Shown: positions 41,244 through 53,600, counted from the stretch's first letter. The stretch: 64,000 nt of DNA from an uncultured Planctomycetaceae bacterium (GCA_903858815.1 CAIOKE010000283.1:1-64000), one strand, 5' to 3'. Notes: generated by a model not told the origin, from the letters alone. Made by a program: numbers and translations.

Positions 41244-41903
41244 ATGAACAACCGCATCAATGACCAGTTGTACGTAATGTCTGCACCGAGCGGATGTTCA
41301 ATCTCCGGAATGCTGCTGATCACCCTGCTGACATTCCTCAACTCGGCTGCGAATCCCGTGTCGGCGTGCGATGAAGTACTGGGAGTCTGCCTGCAGACCT
41401 GGGAGTCATCCGCAGGAGCACTGGTGACCGATGTCACGGGCACAGTCGCTCGTAACCTGTTTCGTAACGGCGATGAAACTCGCTGCATGCTCATCGCGGG
41501 ACAGCATGTGATCACAGCTGTCAATGGATCCACAGTAGCCACAAAAGCCGAATGCCTGGAAGCCCTGAAACAGGCGGCAGGATCTCCTGTCACACTTGAA
41601 GTGCTCAATATTCAGCGCGGAACGACGCGAACCTATGTCGCAAAAAATCCACGACAGGGTGGGAAAGCCACGAATGGCAACCGCGGCAAAGGCTCTGACC
41701 GCCGCTTCATCAGGAATACTGCCGCTGGTGAATGGCAGCTCGCACAACCCGCCTCAGATTCCGCGTGGACCTGGGAGACTTCAACGCCAGCCTCGCAGGA
41801 TGATTCAATCAATCTGAATGGGATTCGAAGCCAGCTGGAGCGAGATTCTTTCAATCGGAATTACCCCCGCAATTCAGATCATCGCTCAGTCTATGGAAAC
41901 TGA
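41244..41903 (+). CDS. Secreted PDZ-like small protein
   Basis: Hydrophobic N-terminus and PDZ-like segment GALVTDVTGTVARNLFRNGDETRCMLIAGQHVITAVNGSTVATKAECLEALKQA. Confidence 0.6.
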   Translation: MNNRINDQLYVMSAPSGCSISGMLLITLLTFLNSAANPVSACDEVLGVCLQTWESSAGALVTDVTGTVARNLFRNGDETRCMLIAGQHVITAVNGSTVATKAECLEALKQAAGSPVTLEVLNIQRGTTRTYVAKNPRQGGKATNGNRGKGSDRRFIRNTAAGEWQLAQPASDSAWTWETSTPASQDDSINLNGIRSQLERDSFNRNYPRNSDHRSVYGN

Positions 41904-42000
41904 ATGCCACACTTCCTGTCGAGCATGTCGAAACTACTGGAAACACCACTGCGCGGAGACTATACTTTCCTGATGTCGATCACCCGGACTCCCACATCAA

Positions 42001-42366
42001 ATGCGATTTCTCAGGTCATTCTCCGGAGCCAGCCCTGTGATCCAGCATCCCTTCAGCCGACCGCAACTGCATTGTAACTTCCTCTTCCGCAGCACACTGC
42101 TGTGCCTTGCCCTGCTGGCCGGCTGTGCCGCAGAAACACCGGGAACATGGAAGCAACCGCAAGTCGAAGCAGAAATGACTCGCAAACTGGAACTGACCAG
42201 GATTGCTCTCACACCCGCTGCCGCTGGCTTTGAAGGCACCGGCACTGCTGCAGATGGCGAAACTTACAAACTGAAAATCACTCAGGATGCCACCAAAGGT
42301 CGACTGGACTGGACCGCCGTCGGCGATCGAGGCTCAGAAGAAGACGGCTTTTTCGAACTGAACTGA
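42001..42366 (+). CDS. Small putative lipoprotein, uncharacterised
   Basis: Lipobox-like LCLALLAGCAAE followed by short beta-rich region. Confidence 0.6.
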   Translation: MRFLRSFSGASPVIQHPFSRPQLHCNFLFRSTLLCLALLAGCAAETPGTWKQPQVEAEMTRKLELTRIALTPAAAGFEGTGTAADGETYKLKITQDATKGRLDWTAVGDRGSEEDGFFELN

Positions 42367-42413
42367 ACCGATCTGACTCGGACTGAACAGCAGTCACCCC
42401 GACAACCAGCCAT

Positions 42414-43523
42414 TCAGGCTGGTTTGGCATTCAGCTTCGTAATCCGCACATGACGATCATAGTGTGCTGTTGCCACTGTGATTCCATCGGGGTGCAGATC
42501 CATATCACGAGCCAGACTGGCCAGCTGAAAGCGATGATAGTCCTTGTCCGCATCGGGCTTCCAGAACAGCAACCAGCCGCCACTGCCACCGCCACTGATT
42601 CCCATCAGCGATCCATCAGCCAGCCATACAAGACGCCACAGGACGCCCTGAGTAATTCCTTCGGCCAGCTGCTGCCGCTCTGCCGCGCCCGTCTCCAGAC
42701 TGAACAGAATCACCAGCGGCTCGTGCACCGCCCCCAACGGGTTCGACGCTTTGTAAAGCCCCCCGGCTGCCAGACGCTTGCCGTCCGGACTGACAGCCAG
42801 CGCACGAACGCCCCCAAAATCCACCTGCTGCCCGCCGTTGTACGAGAATAACGGGGTTGCATCCAGCTTCCGCTGCTCTGCGCCTGTCTGCAAATCCCAC
42901 TGCCTGACATTGCCACCCAGATCGCCCGAAAACAGACTTTTCCCGTCCGGATGAAAGGTCACTGAATACACATGCTTTTCATGGCCCGGGATTTCCCGCA
43001 CCAGAACCCCGTCGGCCAGATTCCACAGCCGAACCATGTTGTCGTTACCACCGCTGGCCAGCAGAGTCCCATCCGGACTGACGGCCAATGCACGCACCCA
43101 TGAGGTGCCGTGTGCCTGCACCGTCCGGATCAGCTGCGGAGTCTCAGCCGTGGCCGCCCACCAGCATAGTCGACCGTCGCAGCCACCGCTGACAACCACC
43201 GAACCATCCGCCGAAAACGCAAAGGCATTTACCCACGTTTCATGCCCCCCCGTCAGCAGGACCTTAGCGCCATCTGACAGGCGAAATCGCTCTGCCACTC
43301 GATCTTCCGAGCCGCAGAACACAAACTGCCCGGACGGATCAAAACGACAGGAAATCAAAGGCCTGTCATGCGCCCACTGAGCAGCAGCCCAGGCCAGCTT
43401 CGGATCCGGAACTTCCACGGGAGACAGAGCAGTCAGGAGCATGCGTGGTCTTCCTGAGACTGAAAGTGGTAAACTTGAGGCAGGTTGCTGGCAGGCAGCA
43501 GATCTGGAGGGATGTTCAGCCAC
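42414..43523 (-). CDS. WD40-repeat protein; likely start ~43442
   Basis: Multiple WD40 units: ALAVSPDGTLLASGGNDNMVRLWNLADG, SVTFHPDGKSLFSGDLGGNVRQWDLQTG. Confidence 0.9.
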   Translation of the reverse strand: MAEHPSRSAACQQPASSLPLSVSGRPRMLLTALSPVEVPDPKLAWAAAQWAHDRPLISCRFDPSGQFVFCGSEDRVAERFRLSDGAKVLLTGGHETWVNAFAFSADGSVVVSGGCDGRLCWWAATAETPQLIRTVQAHGTSWVRALAVSPDGTLLASGGNDNMVRLWNLADGVLVREIPGHEKHVYSVTFHPDGKSLFSGDLGGNVRQWDLQTGAEQRKLDATPLFSYNGGQQVDFGGVRALAVSPDGKRLAAGGLYKASNPLGAVHEPLVILFSLETGAAERQQLAEGITQGVLWRLVWLADGSLMGISGGGSGGWLLFWKPDADKDYHRFQLASLARDMDLHPDGITVATAHYDRHVRITKLNAKPA

Positions 43524-43601
43524 ATCGCTGCGACGGAAACCACTTCAGAGTACGCAGTCGCCTTTCGCTTGTCACGCTGAATACGGCGACGCGGGAACGA
43601 T

Positions 43602-46600
43602 TCACTGAAGTCCCAGAAGTGAGGCCATGCTGGTGGGGGATGGTGGCCCAAAACGCGGCTCGAGGGAAATCCCCACACCCACGTTGTCCTTGCTGAAATC
43701 CAGCCCGAAGCCGAAGTGCAGAATCCAGTCCAGACCCACTCGTGAAAAGGTCAACGTGGACCCCCGCGCCTCACTCTGAGCAATGTCATAAGCCATTGAT
43801 GCCGTCGAAATCCATTTGGGACTCATCTGATAACTGTAACTGCCGATCGCTGTCTGGCTCTTCAGATACTGCCCCGCTTCCACCTCGCGAAGACCCAGAT
43901 ACACACTGCCACGCAGACTTCGCTGACTGAGAATTCCGATACTGCGCACCTGCGAGGCATTATCAAAAATATCCCATGAGGCATCCGTCAACAGACTGGT
44001 CCGATCGCTGACGTTCCAGCGGTAGTGACTGTAGAACAACCCGAACTCACTGCCGAAATTGTCACGCTCTGACCGCGGAAAGAACGTCGCACCATACTCC
44101 CACACCATCCAGTCACGAATTCGTGGAGCATTCTCGGGCCCCGATTTCGTCTGCAGTCGATCCCGAAATCCAATCCGCAGTGCCTGCAGGTTGTCTGCAA
44201 TCTCATGAAACGGAGCACTGCTCCACAGACCTGCCCCGTTTCGCAGTGCATAGTTCCGCGGATTGAACTGCTCTGGTATCCCACCCGGAAAAATCTGTGT
44301 CGGCAGCGAGTATCGCGCCCGAAATCGCTCCTGTGCGTTCTCATCAATCTCATTGTACTGCGGAATCTGATCCAGCCCCGTACTGACACTCGTCCAGGCA
44401 TACTCCAGCATCGTATCGTGTTTGTGCGCCAGTCCGTTCACTCCCAGAAGAGCATTGCGGACAAACGGAAACACACGACTGGCTGTCAGCCTTGCACGCA
44501 GGCCGGCATTCACCAGCGTTCGATCCACGGACGCTTCGGAAAACCCCGCGCCCCAGTAGGCAGCCTCACCCGCCACAAAAGGCTCAAGTGCGACGGGCCC
44601 CGCCGAAAATGGCGCTGCCAGCTCATGACGCGTCATCGCCACCACCCCGCTGGCATCCGTCATATACGACAGACCGGCAGGATTGAACGGATCCAGCGAA
44701 TTCGACGGCGCCTGCAGCGACTGCATATTCGCATACCCCAGACTGGAATGCGAACTCCAGTAAGCCAGACCATCAAACAGTGGCTGGGAGAAGGAGTACA
44801 GGTCGCCCCGCGGCAGCCACTGAGTATTTGCTTCGAATCCACTCAGATCTGCTCGCCCCCACAAACGCCCCGACCACGCATCATAGTCCTGACGCAGTCC
44901 CAGCAACGTCTCGACATCCTTCTCTGTGTCAAAACGAGATTCATGAAACTGCTCCAGATAGTTTCGATCCGACAGATAGCCAATCTCACCAAACAGCAAC
45001 GACCCGCCAGGCAGCGTCTGCCGATGACGCCACGTCACCTCACCACGATTACTGTCGTCCGGCTGCAATCCTCGACGATCAAGGCCCAGATTGTCCCGAC
45101 CACCGTCGTACTGATAGTAAATCCGACCGCCGCCCTGATAAGGACCGGCCGGATCCTGCCCGGAATATCGTCCCTCAATACCAGCACCTGCACCACGGTC
45201 CGTCTTGATGTCTCCCAGCAGATCCAGACGCAGACCAGGCTGCTTCGGCAGACCCAGCAGGCGATTCAGATCCCACGCTGTATTCAGCTGCGCTCCGAAA
45301 ATACGATCGTTGGCCACTGTGATGCCACGCAGTGGAATCCCCGGATCCTCCGCCGGACCACTGACCTTCGGCAGATAGAACAGAGGAATCTCTCCCACAA
45401 CAAACCGATTGTTCAGACTGGTAACCCACGGTGAACCACCCACCTCCGTACGATTCGTCAGCGGATCCACTCCTACCACAGCATTCGGTCCAGGCTCAAC
45501 AAAGATATCACTGGCCTGCAGCCTGTATCCCGGCTTGCCATATGGACTGGTCGTGGCCCACGCATTCTGAATGTGGAAGCGATCTCGACCCAGCTGCCGC
45601 ATCCGCTCTCCACGGACCCGAAAGTCACTGCCGGTCGCCGGTACAAAGGCCCGCAGCTCGGCATTCAACAGCATCGCACGACTGCCCGCAGCATCAAAAA
45701 AGCCATGCGTTGCCCGAATCACATTCTGGTTCTGCCGGATGACAATGTTACCTTCCAGATAAACCTGAAAACGTGCGTCCGCCGGCTGCACGACCGTTGT
45801 GCCCGCCTCCAATGCATCACTTTCGCCAGCCTGAGTCCAGATCACGACACGATCCGCTGACAGGTCAATCAGGCCGGGAGCCATGTTCAGACCCTCGACC
45901 TGCGAATCCAGACCGTCCACCAGAACATTCACTCCACCAGTAATCACAGTCACTCGCTCAGCCGGCACTGTGTCCGGATTCGTCGATGACTCAACTCGCA
46001 GAGGATCATTGGAACGCGGACGTATCTGCACCCGACGAGACCCGGAATCACTCGACGGCTGGACCGCCGGAACAGGAGCAGAAAATACGTCCGACGGTGA
46101 CTGCAGTGATGCCATCCGCGGCTCGTCCAGACTGCCCGGAAACAACCGCGCCAACGCCCGCCGCAATAACGGCTGATCCGCCGTCTCCGCCTCAGTCGAC
46201 TCACGCACCTCGACCACCGGAGCTGCAGTCGACTCCAGACGAAATGCCACAGCACCCGCAGCACGCTGACCGTTCCGATCCGTGATCGTCAGGTCTTCCG
46301 CATACACCGCTGTGTCATAACCCTCGTTGGTCCGCGTGACAAACACTGCCATCCGGGCACCGGAAAATGTCTGACCAGCCTGCGAAATCTCAGCCTGACC
46401 GGCAATCAGATACACATCCGTCGCTGACCAGCGCAAGGTTTCCTGATACAGCCCGGAAATCCGCAGCAGAGCCGTCGCGTCCTCCGTCAGATTCTCGGCC
46501 GGAGAGACTCGCGGCGATGCATCACTCGACTCACGCCCCGCCGTCACGCCCTCACGCGCTGCACCGGCCCACGAAATCTCAGTCTCCTGACCGCGCGCAG

Positions 46601-46736
46601 TCCCTGCCATGACGACAAGAGTCGCCACCAGACACAGCATCGGTACAGTCGGGCCATGACGCATGCCGTCGGCGCTGCTGAAGAGAAGGGAGAAAAGACA
46701 GGACAGGAAGGTGAGACATGCAGAACAACTCCGCAC
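43602..46736 (-). CDS. lptD: LptD-like/OstA outer-membrane beta-barrel protein; likely start ~46664
   Basis: Signal peptide, OstA-like N-terminus (VTVITGGVNVLVDG...DRVVIWTQ...YLEGNIVIRQNQNVIRATHGFFDA), long beta-strand-rich C-terminus (QGGGRIYYQYDGGRDNLGLDRRG). Confidence 0.72.
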   Translation of the reverse strand: MRSCSACLTFLSCLFSLLFSSADGMRHGPTVPMLCLVATLVVMAGTARGQETEISWAGAAREGVTAGRESSDASPRVSPAENLTEDATALLRISGLYQETLRWSATDVYLIAGQAEISQAGQTFSGARMAVFVTRTNEGYDTAVYAEDLTITDRNGQRAAGAVAFRLESTAAPVVEVRESTEAETADQPLLRRALARLFPGSLDEPRMASLQSPSDVFSAPVPAVQPSSDSGSRRVQIRPRSNDPLRVESSTNPDTVPAERVTVITGGVNVLVDGLDSQVEGLNMAPGLIDLSADRVVIWTQAGESDALEAGTTVVQPADARFQVYLEGNIVIRQNQNVIRATHGFFDAAGSRAMLLNAELRAFVPATGSDFRVRGERMRQLGRDRFHIQNAWATTSPYGKPGYRLQASDIFVEPGPNAVVGVDPLTNRTEVGGSPWVTSLNNRFVVGEIPLFYLPKVSGPAEDPGIPLRGITVANDRIFGAQLNTAWDLNRLLGLPKQPGLRLDLLGDIKTDRGAGAGIEGRYSGQDPAGPYQGGGRIYYQYDGGRDNLGLDRRGLQPDDSNRGEVTWRHRQTLPGGSLLFGEIGYLSDRNYLEQFHESRFDTEKDVETLLGLRQDYDAWSGRLWGRADLSGFEANTQWLPRGDLYSFSQPLFDGLAYWSSHSSLGYANMQSLQAPSNSLDPFNPAGLSYMTDASGVVAMTRHELAAPFSAGPVALEPFVAGEAAYWGAGFSEASVDRTLVNAGLRARLTASRVFPFVRNALLGVNGLAHKHDTMLEYAWTSVSTGLDQIPQYNEIDENAQERFRARYSLPTQIFPGGIPEQFNPRNYALRNGAGLWSSAPFHEIADNLQALRIGFRDRLQTKSGPENAPRIRDWMVWEYGATFFPRSERDNFGSEFGLFYSHYRWNVSDRTSLLTDASWDIFDNASQVRSIGILSQRSLRGSVYLGLREVEAGQYLKSQTAIGSYSYQMSPKWISTASMAYDIAQSEARGSTLTFSRVGLDWILHFGFGLDFSKDNVGVGISLEPRFGPPSPTSMASLLGLQ

Positions 46737-46886
46737 TATACGGGCAGGCCGGAAAACGGGTCAATATCGGACCCAGCCGCCAAATATGACGCAAACCACA
46801 TCCAGAAAACAACTTAGGAACAGTGCCTGTTTCCCGGCGACGGTTTTCCCGCGAGAATTCCACGGCCTTCGGCAACTCCTGCCGGT

Positions 46887-47390
46887 TTAGCCCCGCACCG
46901 CGGGACCGCCCGACTCGCCGGCCAGCTGCATTGCCTGCAGCAGCAGACGAAACATCAGCACCGACCGAAATGTCCAGAGCACGGTACGAATCCAGTTGCT
47001 CAACACCAGACGTCGATGCAGCTCCGCATCAAACGCAACACACAGCCGATCGTGCAGCGGCACCTGAATGAAAAACGTCGATGCCCAGATCCCCAGCACC
47101 GCCGCAGCAGCCAGCCACAGCGTCCCGCTGAACCCCGGAATCGGTTTCCACGCCAGCCACAGCGCCGTCAGCAGTTCCACTGTCATCAGCGGCATCACAA
47201 CCGGCGTGATCCGGTTACAGTGCTGCTGCTCATAAGACACAAACTGCTCCGTACCAACAGACCCCATCAGTGGATACTGGACCACCTGAATCAACCAGAT
47301 TAACCCGGTCATGGCCGCAGTGGAAAAGGCACAGGCCAGCAGAATTCCCTGATTCATCGCGTTGGATCTCGACATCTGCGGTGTCTTCAT
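46887..47390 (-). CDS. Small 4-TM membrane protein (DUF1772-like)
   Basis: GLIWLIQVVQYPLM, EQQHCNRITPVVMPLMTVELLTALWLAW, SNWIRTVLWTFRSVLMFRLL. Confidence 0.65.
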   Translation of the reverse strand: MKTPQMSRSNAMNQGILLACAFSTAAMTGLIWLIQVVQYPLMGSVGTEQFVSYEQQHCNRITPVVMPLMTVELLTALWLAWKPIPGFSGTLWLAAAAVLGIWASTFFIQVPLHDRLCVAFDAELHRRLVLSNWIRTVLWTFRSVLMFRLLLQAMQLAGESGGPAVRG

Positions 47391-47642
47391 GGTTTGGCCG
47401 GATTCCCGCCGTCATACCCGAATTACGGGAACCAGCCGCAGGTGAACTGCGTCTGTAGCTTCAGCAGAGCAGGACAAACAGCCCCGCCCTGTGCCGACAG
47501 ATCAAAGACAATTCACGGACCAAATCAAGCTGTGTCACACTGTTTTGCCACTGTTTTTGCCAACCGGCAGACAGAACCAACGCATCTTCTCGCGATAGAT
47601 TCGTGACTTGTGTACTCTACGGGTTCCAAATTCTGCTGATTG

Positions 47643-50600
47643 ATGACTCAAGGACTGCAGGTCATGCGTGGATTTCTGACAGTGCTCGTACTGCTGCTCA
47701 GTAGTGCCCCTCTGATGGCGACTCCGCAGGAGCCCACCGACAAACGAACTTCGGCGGACGCAGAAATGCAGAAAAATAACTTCGCGGATGCTTTGAAGAC
47801 CTATCAGGAACTTCTGCAGGGACCGCAGGGCAGCAAACATGATCTGCTGCAGGCCGTGCAGTGTCTGCAATCTCTTGGCAGGATCAAAGAAGTTGATCGG
47901 CTGATCGAAGACGCCGTTGCGGCACATCCACAGCGGTTCGAAATCCTGCAGGCTGCCGCCGAAGGCTACCAGTCAGCAGAGGATTTCGGCTTTCTGATCG
48001 CCGGCCGGTTTGAGCGTGGCGGTCATCGAGGGGGCGGGGAAATGGCATCCGTCGAGGCTCGTGATCGAATTCGCTCACTGCAATTACTGCTGCAGGCTTT
48101 AAAGGCTGCGGAAACTGATCCCACCATTTCGGCCGAGCAGAAGGCCGCGACTTGGATGGCCATTGCTGACCAAATCGGTTCCGCTCGCTACTCCAGTGCC
48201 TGGAAACTGCAGCTGCTGTCTGATCTGACGAATCTGCCGGAACCGGAACAGGGAGTTTCCCCATGGATGGCTCGCGGTGCAAATCCGACTTCCAGTGCAG
48301 CCCCCGTGGATGAGCAGGGGCAGCCGGTCTTCCACCAGCTGCCAAAGTCCTGGGAGGCCGCCGTTTCGGACGGAGAACGCTGGCGCCGAGCAATGCACGA
48401 AGCCGCTCTCCTGAATCCGGGCGTGCTCAGTTCAACACAGCTGGCCTTTGCCGAATTCCTGCAGAATCAATTCGGCGCGGGTACCGTCGGAAATCTCTCA
48501 ACCGAACCCATCCAGCCACAGTCCGAGACTCAGACAGACACGAAAAAATTCTCACGACTTTCACTGCAGGACAACGAAACGCTGGCTCGACTGGCCAACG
48601 GCATACAGCGTTTCGAACTGCCCGACGAATTCAATTTCCTGAAAATCGCCCATAGCCTCATCGAACGCAATGATGAAACTGCCAACCAGGCCTTTGAACT
48701 GCTGATCCGCGAACACATGAATCGCACCCAGTATCCGCAGGCGGCAAAACTGCTCAAGGAAAAACTGGAAGTGACGCCTGCCCCCGAAGCAGACAATCTG
48801 CGCAGTCGCATCCAGCAGATTGAAGGCAACTGGATGCAGTTCCTCACCGCAGAAACTCTGCCCGCTGCCGGTCAGGCCAGCTTTGACATTCGCTATCGCA
48901 ATGGTCGAAAGGTCAAGTTCACAGCGACACCTGTGAATGTCGATCTGCTGCTGGATGACCTCCGAAAATACCTCGCCTCAAATCCCGCGGAATTCGATTA
49001 TCGTCGTACTCAGCTCCCGGAGATCGGATGGCAGTTGATCGAGAACAGCGGGAAAAAATATCTCGCCGACAATACCATCGAATGGTCGATTGATCTGACA
49101 CCACCCGCCGGACATTTCGATGAAACTCGCTCCATCAAAGCGCCCCTGCCAAAGGCCGGGGCATGGTGGGTGCAGGCCCGGATGCAGGATGGCAACAACA
49201 CTCGCATGGTCCTGTGGCTCGCCGATCTCGCTATCGTTGAAAAACAGACCGAAGCCGGCACGCTCGTGTTCGTCGCTGATGCAGTCACTGGTGCTCCCGT
49301 CCCACGAACCGATCTGCAGTTCTTCGGCTGGGAATTCCAGTACCAGGGTCAGCGTCCCCGCATCGAAATCCGCCGTTTTGCGGATCGCACTGATGCCAAT
49401 GGACTGTGCATCCCACAATTCAATCTGCAGCTGCTCCAGTCACAATGGCTGATCACAGCAAAGTCGCCCGATGGTCGCTCTGCCTTCAGCGGATTCAGCA
49501 GCCTCTGGGCCCCCCGTAGTATCGAACCCCTCGCGTGGAGCCCGCTGAAGGTCTACGCAATCACAGATCGCCCTGTTTATCGCCCCGGTCACAACGTGAA
49601 CTACAGCCTCTGGATCAGACGTCCACAGTTCTCAGGTGATCAGAATGAATGGGCCGATCAACCCGTCTGGATTCAGATCCGCAATCCGCGTGGCGAAGTC
49701 GTGTCCGAACAACAGCAACAGACGGATGGTCGCGGCACCGTCGCAGGACTGTACCAACTGCCTGCCGACGCTCTGCTTGGTGGCTGGTCTGTCGTGGTAT
49801 CAGGCAACACCACAATTGTCCGACAGATCGAGGAAAATGGCCGAGTTCGCGAGGTCACGGAAACTGTTCGACAGGAACTGGGTGGCGGCAGCTTTGCTGT
49901 TGAGGAATACCGCAAGCCGGAATTCGAAGTCACTGTCCAGGCCCCGGAAAAACCTGTCCAGCTGGGCCAAAAATTCACCACCACTGTTCACGCCGATTAT
50001 TATTTCGGAGCACCCGTCGCTGGTGCACGCCTGCACTACCGCATCGAAAGAAAGAAACAGCAGGAACGCTGGTTCCCCGCAGCTCGCTGGGACTGGCTCT
50101 ACACTCAGGGATACTGGTGGTACACCAGTGACTACTCGTGGTACCCCGGATTTCAGAATTGGGGCTGTCTGCCACCCATCCGACCATGGTGGAACTGGAA
50201 CCCCGATCCACCAGAGATCGTCAGCGAGGGAGATGCACTCCTCAATTCCGATGGCACCTTCCGTCTGGAAATCGACTCCGCCATGGCACTCGCCAGCCAC
50301 GGAGATTCCGATCACATTTACGAAATCACTGCTGAAGTTATCGATCAATCTCGTCGTAAAGTCAGCGGGACCGGCAGCGTTATAGCCGCTCGCAACCCCT
50401 TCCAGGTGTTTGCCTGGATGAATCGCGGTCACTATCAGACAGGTGATGCAGCCACACTGCATTTCCAGGCTCGAACCCCGGATGGTCAGCCCGTTGCCGG
50501 TACTGCCCAACTTCGGTTGCTGTCAGTCTCATGGGATCAGAATCAGCAACCGGTTGAGCAGGAGGTTCAGAGCTGGCAGGCGACGACAGCAGCCGACGGA

Positions 50601-53600
50601 AGCGGCAGCCTGCGTCTCAATCTACCCCAGTCCGGACAGTTCCGCGCCAGCGTGATGATCACTGATGCCGCCGGTCAACAGCAGGAAGGCGCCGTCGTGT
50701 TCTTCGTGCGCGGGCCAGCCGAAGATGGTCATAACTATCGCTTTAATAATCTTGAACTGACCGCAGACCAGCAGGAATATGCCGTGGGCGATACTGTGCG
50801 CCTGCAGGTCAGCACAGATCGGGCTGACAGTACTGTTCTGCTGTTTATTCGCGCCAGGGAGGGAAACTGCCCGGCCCCTCAGATCCTGAAACTTCAGGGA
50901 AAATCCACGGTTGTCGAAGTGCCGATTGCTGCTGAGGATCAGCCCAACTTCCATATCGAAGCCCTCACCATCTCGGCCGGAAAAGTTTATAGTGAAGTAC
51001 GGGAAATTGTGGTGCCTCCGGAGAACCGTGTTGCAGTCGTCGAAGTCAAACCTGCTGCCGAAAAATATCGTCCCGGACAACAGGCTCGACTGTCGCTCAA
51101 ACTCACAGATCTGAATGGTCAGCCGTTCACAGGCAACACCGTTGTCTCTGTCTTCGATGCCAGTCTCGAAGCCATCGCGGCTTCCAGTATTCCTGAAGTA
51201 CGGTCCTTTTTCTGGGACATTCGACGTTCACATTACCTGCAGATTCGCACCTCGCTGCAGCGCACTGGATCGCCGGTGCCACTCCCCGATGAAGTTTCAA
51301 TGAACTGGCTCGGGTTTCCAGATTCCCCGACAGGACTGAATTTCTCCTATGCTTCGTCTCGTTTCGGAATGCAGCCACGAGGAGGCGGTGGGGCATTCCT
51401 GCGGGGCATGATGGCCGAAGGTGCGCCTTCGGCAGCGATGGGCGTGCCTGCCGCAGAAGCTGGCGCTCCCATGGCCATGGCTGACGCCTTTATGGCCAAA
51501 GCAGCTCCGCAGGGCAATGAGTCCGCCACAACCCTGCGTTCTGAGTTTGCCGATACGGCTTTCTGGACAACCGCAGTCAATGCTGACGCCGATGGCACAG
51601 CAGAAATCTCCTTCAAAGTACCAGACAATCTGACCCGCTGGAAAATTCAGGTCTGGGCACTCGGAGACGGAACTCGTGTGGGATCCGGAGAAAGCCGGAT
51701 TGTGGCGGCAAAGGACCTGATGATTCGTCCGCAGCTTCCACGATTCCTGACAGAACGCGATCAGATTGTCCTCTCCGCTGTCATTAACAACACCCTGAAG
51801 ACTGAGCAGTCCGTCCGGGTCGTCTTCGAACATGCCGATGGACTGCTGAAACTGAACAGCCCGGCGGAGCAGACTGTACTGGTTCCCGCCGAAGGCAGTA
51901 CCCGCGTCGACTGGGTCGCCGCTGCCGTCGCTCCCGGAAAAGCCACGATTCGTATGTCGGCGTTTGCCGCAGGTGACTCGGACGCCACTGAAATCCATGT
52001 ACCTGTGAATGTCTACGGATTACTCAAAACCGACAGCTTCACCGGTATCGTTCGACCGAGTGATGCTGCTGGTTCCATCACCGTCACAGTTCCCGAGCAG
52101 CGAAATCCGGAACAGTCTCGCCTTGAAGTGCGATTCAGTCCCAGCCTCGCCGCAGCCCTCGTGGATTCACTGCCATATCTGATTGAATATCCGTATGGCT
52201 GCACGGAACAAACGCTGAATCGCTTCCTGCCCGCTGTCCTCGTACAACGGACACTGCAGAAAATGAATATCAGCCTTGAACTGGCACAGCAGCAGCAGAT
52301 CATGCTCAATTCAGGACGTACCTGGCTTGGCAAGTATCCGCAGCACTGGGGGCAACCGCCCGAGATTCAGACTCGGGATATCCGCCCACTGCCGGCCGGC
52401 TTCGGTATGGGCAGCAGTACGCTGGCCAAATGGATTCAGCAGCATCTTGACGAGGATCAAAAGTCGGCTCGTGGCCTGCCCGGGACATTCAACCCGGTTT
52501 TCAGTGACCAGCAGCTGAATGTTATTGTCCGTGCCGGTGTCAATCGCCTGACAGAGATGCAGTTGAGCGACGGTGGCTGGGGCTGGTTTTCCGGCTCCGG
52601 CGAGTATTCGTCACCACATACCACGGCGCAGGTTGTCCATGGCCTGACAATCGCTGCTCAAAATGATGTGCCGATACTGCCTGACGTGATTCAGCGAGGA
52701 GTCCAGTGGCTGCAGCTCTGGCAGACCACTCAGCTGGAACTGCTGCGCGAGGGTGACCGACATCGTGCAGATCCGAATTACGACAGCAAACTCACATACC
52801 GGATGTCTGCAGACAACCTTGATGCATTCGTTGCTCTCGTGCTCAGCGAACACGGCACGGGAGATGTCGCAATCAGGGATTATCTGCTGCGAGATCGCGG
52901 ACAACTGACGGCTTACGGTCTGGCCCTCTGCGGACTTTATCTGCATCGCCTGCAGGATCTCCCCAATCGTGACCTCGTCATTCAGAACCTTAATCAGTTT
53001 CTGGTCCGCGATGTGGAAAATCAGACTGCCTGGCTGCAGCTCCCGGAACAGTTCAGCTGGTACTGGTACGGCAGCGAAAACGAGGCCATGGCAGCTTTTC
53101 TGCAGTTAAAACTGGCAGCCACTCCGCAGGACCCCGTACTGCCGGAACTGGTCAAGTACCTGCTGAATAATCGCCAGCACGGCTCACGCTGGAAAAGCAC
53201 ACGCGATACGGCCCTCGTCATTGAATCACTCGCCCGCTACATCGAAGCCACGGGTGAAGATTCGCCCGATATGACCGTTGAGGTCCTCATTGACGGACAA
53301 CTTCGCAAAACTGTACAGATCAACCGCGAAAATCTGTTTGGTTTCGATGGTCAGCTGGTACTCAGCGGAGCGGAACTGACGTCCGGACAGCATACTGTGG
53401 AAATTCGTCGTAACGGACGCGGTCCCGTGTATTTCAGCGCGTGGCTGACGAACTTTACAAAGGAACAGCAGATTGCCGCCGCTGGTCTGGAAGTTCGCGT
53501 GCAGCGAAACTTCTTCCGACTGGAACGCGATGACCAGCAGACAGACGTCCGCGGCAGTCGCGGACAGGCACTCAGCCAGCAGACCCTGAAATATCGCCGG

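Noticed and set aside
44205-45434. 409-aa + strand ORF
   Set aside because: Fully antisense to the better-supported LptD-like gene; a product of high GC codon bias.
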